Assembly (NCBI GenBank): GCA_019916065.1
Contig: CM034240.1
Location: 47,044,238-47,108,237 of the forward strand
Direction: 5' to 3'
Origin: Vitellaria paradoxa
Lineage: Eukaryota > Streptophyta > Magnoliopsida > Ericales > Sapotaceae
DNA length: 64,000 bases
A model generated the notes under the pieces. The model did not search any database and had not been told where the DNA came from. It saw only the letters and a list, made by a program, of their open reading frames with translations. Shown here piece by piece: positions 61,057 through 64,000 of this stretch (position 1 is its first letter; the number at the start of each line of letters is the position of its first letter). A program made the position numbers and the translations under genes.

Positions 61057-64000
61057 ATGGATGATACGCATAGTTCCATGATTAAATTGACTTCAAATTA
61101 TGCAATTTGGAAGCCAATGATGGAGGATGTGTTATATTGCAAGGATTTGATGGAGCCTATTGATGAAAACAAGAGAGTCAAACCTGATGAAAAGATTTTA
61201 GAGGAAGACTGGGTCAAAATTAATAAGAAAACTATTGGACAGATTAGACAATGGATTGATCAGGGGCGGAGCCAGAATTTTTACTAAGGGGGGCACCGAG
61301 CACCCAAAAAAGAACAACGATCGAGTTACTTTTAGATTAAGAATAGGAAAAAAATAATATTATTTTTATAGAGAGAATAAATTATTCTTGAATATTAATC
61401 AGTGAATATACTTAACACGGTTAATGGTTCAAGTACCTGAAATTTATTAGAGATATCTCTCGCTACAAAAAAGAAAATATAATTATTATTAAATTTTATT
61501 GTCTATAGAATTTATTATGTTATATGCTAAATTTACTGATAATATGAACAAAAGTATGCAATAGTGTATTGAAATGATACACTTTATTTTACAAAAAATG
61601 CCAAGTTTAATTCTTGTAAACTTCTTTTATGTTAAAAATTTTTTTAGTTAACTTTAAATTTTTAATAAAGCCAAAATATTTTAATTTTTAATTAATTTAA
61701 TTTTCAAATTAAACTAAAATAATAAAAAGAGTATTTTAGTAATTTTGTATTAAAAATTGAGATGGGTCACTTGCCTCCTTGCTTCCATGTGGCTCTGCCA
61801 CTAGGATTGATCACTGTGTGTTCCACCATGTTGCCTAAGAAACTGATGCTTATATTCTCTAAATAAAATTGGAGGCTATGTATGAGAAAAAGGCTGCACG
61901 TAATAAAGCTCCTTTGATAAGAAGTTTTGTGAATCTGAAATTCAAATATGGTAATTCAGTTGTCGAGCACATGAGTGAGTTTTAGAGTATTGTGAATCAA
62001 TTGGCTACTGTTGAGATGATATTAAATGATGAGACTTAGTCCCTACTGCTTTTGAGTTCTTTGGCTAATAGCTAGGAGATATTGGTTGTCGCTGAGTAAC
62101 TCTACTCCCAATGGGAAGATAATTATGAGCATAGTCAAGGATGCTTTGTTTGATGAAGAGGCAAAGAAGAAAACGATGTCTCAAATTAGTCACAAGTTTT
62201 TGTTACTAAAAACAAACATGCAAACAAAGGAAAAACTAGAAATAGAGATAACAAGAAATAGAATAAAGGTCGCAGCAAATCTAGAGATAATAGGAGTCAA
62301 TCAAAGCAAAAAGTTAAATATTTCCATTGTGGCCAAGAAGGTCATATGAACAAGAACTACTGTATTTTGAAAAGAGATATGAAATAAGGTGGCAATCAGA
62401 AAAATAATGAAAATCGTAACATTGCAGTTGCAGTAGCTGAGAATGTGGTTGTAATATCCTTTGAAGAAGAATAATGCCTTCATTTTGGAGATTATGATAT
62501 TGAGTGAGTTATTGATACAGTAGCTTCTTACCATGCTACTCCCCAAATTAAGTTCTTCATTTCATGCAAAACTGGTGATTTTGGCTTTGTGAATATGGGT
62601 ATTCTAGCCACTCAAAGATTATGGAAATAGGTGATATTTGCATTCAAACTTATGTTGGGTGCACTATAGCTCTCAAAGATGTGAAGTATGTTCCTGATTT
62701 GCGTCTGAATCTTATTTCTGGGATTGCTCTAGACCAATAAGGTTATACAAATTATTTTGGCAATGGTAAATGGAAGTTGAATAAGAGATCTCTGGTTATT
62801 GCAAGAGGACAAGCTTGTTGTACATTATAAAAGACTCACATGAAACTGTGTTCTAATGGCTTACATGCAGTTGAAAATGATTTTTTACCAAATTTGTGGC
62901 ACAAGAAACTTGCTCACATGAGTGAGAAAGGGCCACAGATCTTAGCAAATAAATCACTCATTCTTTTTTGCTAAAGGTACTTTTTTAAACCCTTGTGATT
63001 ATTGTTTATTTAGCAAACATCATAGAGTTACATTTCATTCATTCGCTAAAAGAAAATATGAGATTTTGGGTAGAATATATTCTAACGTTTGTAGTCCTAT
63101 AGAGGTGGAGTCTTTAGCTGTTAATAGATATTTTGTAACCTTTATTGATTATGCTTCACATAAAGTGTAGGTGTATTTTTTGAAAATCAAAAACCAGGTC
63201 ATTCAACATTTTTAAACATTCTATGCTATGGTTAAAAGAAAGATTGGAAAACTATTAAAGTGTCTGCGTGCAGATAATGGTGGAGAATACACTTCTAATA
63301 AGTTCAAAGCATATTGTTATAGTCGTAGCATTTAGCATGAGCAGACTATTTTTGGTACCCATAGCACAATGGTGTGGCTAAGATGATGAACTGTACTATT
63401 GTGGGGAGAGTCAGATGTATGCTCAAAATGTCTAAGCTGCCTAAATCATTCTGTGGTGAAGATGTTTGCATTACCTACTACTTAATTAACAGATCTCCAT
63501 CAGTTCCTTTGGATTTTCAGATTCTAGAGAAGGTTTGGTCCGATAATGATGTCCCTTATTCTAATTTAAGAGTTTTTGGCGGCAAGGCATTTGCACCTGT
63601 GCCTAAGGAGCATGGGTCCAAGTTAGATAATAAAGCTACATAATGTATCTTTGTGGGCTATGGAGATGCAGAGTTTGGGTACAGATTATAGGATCCAGAG
63701 AACAAGAAGATTATTAGAAGTAAATATGTGATATTTCATAAGAGCCATATGTTAGCAAACTTTGAGAAGTCTACACAGTCTTCAGATGTTGGTGCTCCAG
63801 ACCTCATGCCAGATTCCTCGCCATCATAGGGTGCCACAAATGGGAAAATGTACAAACAGAGGTTTCAGAGGTTGATATTCCAGATATGAAAACTATTGAT
63901 GATAAGATGGATACAGAGGGTATCGAGCAGGGGAAGCAGCCCCTTTACCAGATATTGCAATATTTAAGTTGAAGAGATCAACCGAAATGTCCAAACCATC
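61057..64000 (+). pseudogene. Degenerate TNT1-94-like copia gag-pol, truncated by window edge
   Basis: Gag begins at ATG 61057 (KLTSNYAIWKPMMEDVL, a DUF4219/UBN2-type start). It is interrupted at 61263-61803 by another element and resumes with VNLKFKYGNSVVEHMSE-like sequence. A zinc knuckle near 62320 has lost its first Cys (FHCGQEGHMNKNYC). Integrase remains include ADNGGEY (Asp at 63273-63275) and YLINRSPSVPLDF with VFGGKAFAPVPKEHGSKL (63374-63643). Many frameshifts and stops separate these pieces, so it is non-functional and older than the copia at the left edge. Reverse transcriptase would lie beyond 64000. Confidence 0.88.
61263..61803. mobile_element. 541-bp non-autonomous TIR element nested in copia gag
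   Basis: It is flanked by a perfect 10-bp direct repeat, GGATTGATCA, at 61253-61262 and 61804-61813. The left end reads GGGGCGGAGCCA and the reverse complement of the right end reads GTGGCAGAGCCA (10 of 12 matching). No coding region. A target duplication of 9-10 bp suggests a Mutator-like non-autonomous element. Removing it restores the continuity of the copia gag sequence. Confidence 0.8.

Noticed and set aside
1..64000. CRISPR arrays, operons or bacterial features
   Set aside because: Introns, LTR elements and plant protein families make this eukaryotic nuclear DNA; the tandem repeats present lack a repeat-spacer structure.

Overview
The window is plant nuclear DNA, most likely from a woody eudicot, though I cannot name the species. 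The evidence is AT-rich intergenic sequence full of small terminal-inverted-repeat elements, two Ty1/copia elements carrying the plant initiator-tRNA-Met primer site, GT..AG introns, and complete plant 2-oxoglutarate/Fe(II) dioxygenase (2OGD) genes.

Layout. Positions 1-2350: a minus-strand Ty1/copia element cut by the window edge. Positions 2571-45067: a head-to-tail array of seven AOP1-like 2OGD loci, all on the plus strand. The first (2571-5825) is a pseudogene interrupted by a DNA transposon. Six look intact: 9999-11930, 15815-17092, 21852-23383, 30064-31692, 35889-39229 and 43223-45067. All six share three exons, with intron 1 in phase 2 and intron 2 in phase 0, and spliced products of 311-317 residues. 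Positions 45068-50524 hold no recognised gene, only a tRNA-Asp fragment, a 76-bp tandem duplication and possible gene remnants. Positions 50525-52660, minus strand: a two-exon gibberellin 3-oxidase gene (363 residues). Positions 52661-60207: repeats only. Positions 60208-64000: a decayed TNT1-94-like copia element, itself interrupted by a 541-bp element, running off the right edge.

Function. The AOP-like enzymes belong to the DOXC class of 2OGDs. In Brassicaceae, AOP2 and AOP3 modify glucosinolate side chains. In other plants the AOP1-like members have no settled substrate, so the array is best read as a locally amplified specialised-metabolism family. It has two visible subgroups: the MGSxTPLR pair at 35.9 and 43.2 kb, and the remaining five loci. 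The first and fourth loci are duplicates that include flanking DNA. The fifth gene keeps its iron ligands but has Lys where the family has the 2-oxoglutarate-binding Arg. The GA3ox gene acts in gibberellin activation and shares the intron-1 position and phase with the array, pointing to common ancestry within the family, not to a shared pathway.

The non-genic DNA is a patchwork of MITEs, an inverted pair of small LTR elements at 27-28.9 kb, a decayed tandem array at 18.2-19.1 kb, and a short motif that recurs 1-2.3 kb upstream of four of the six intact array genes.
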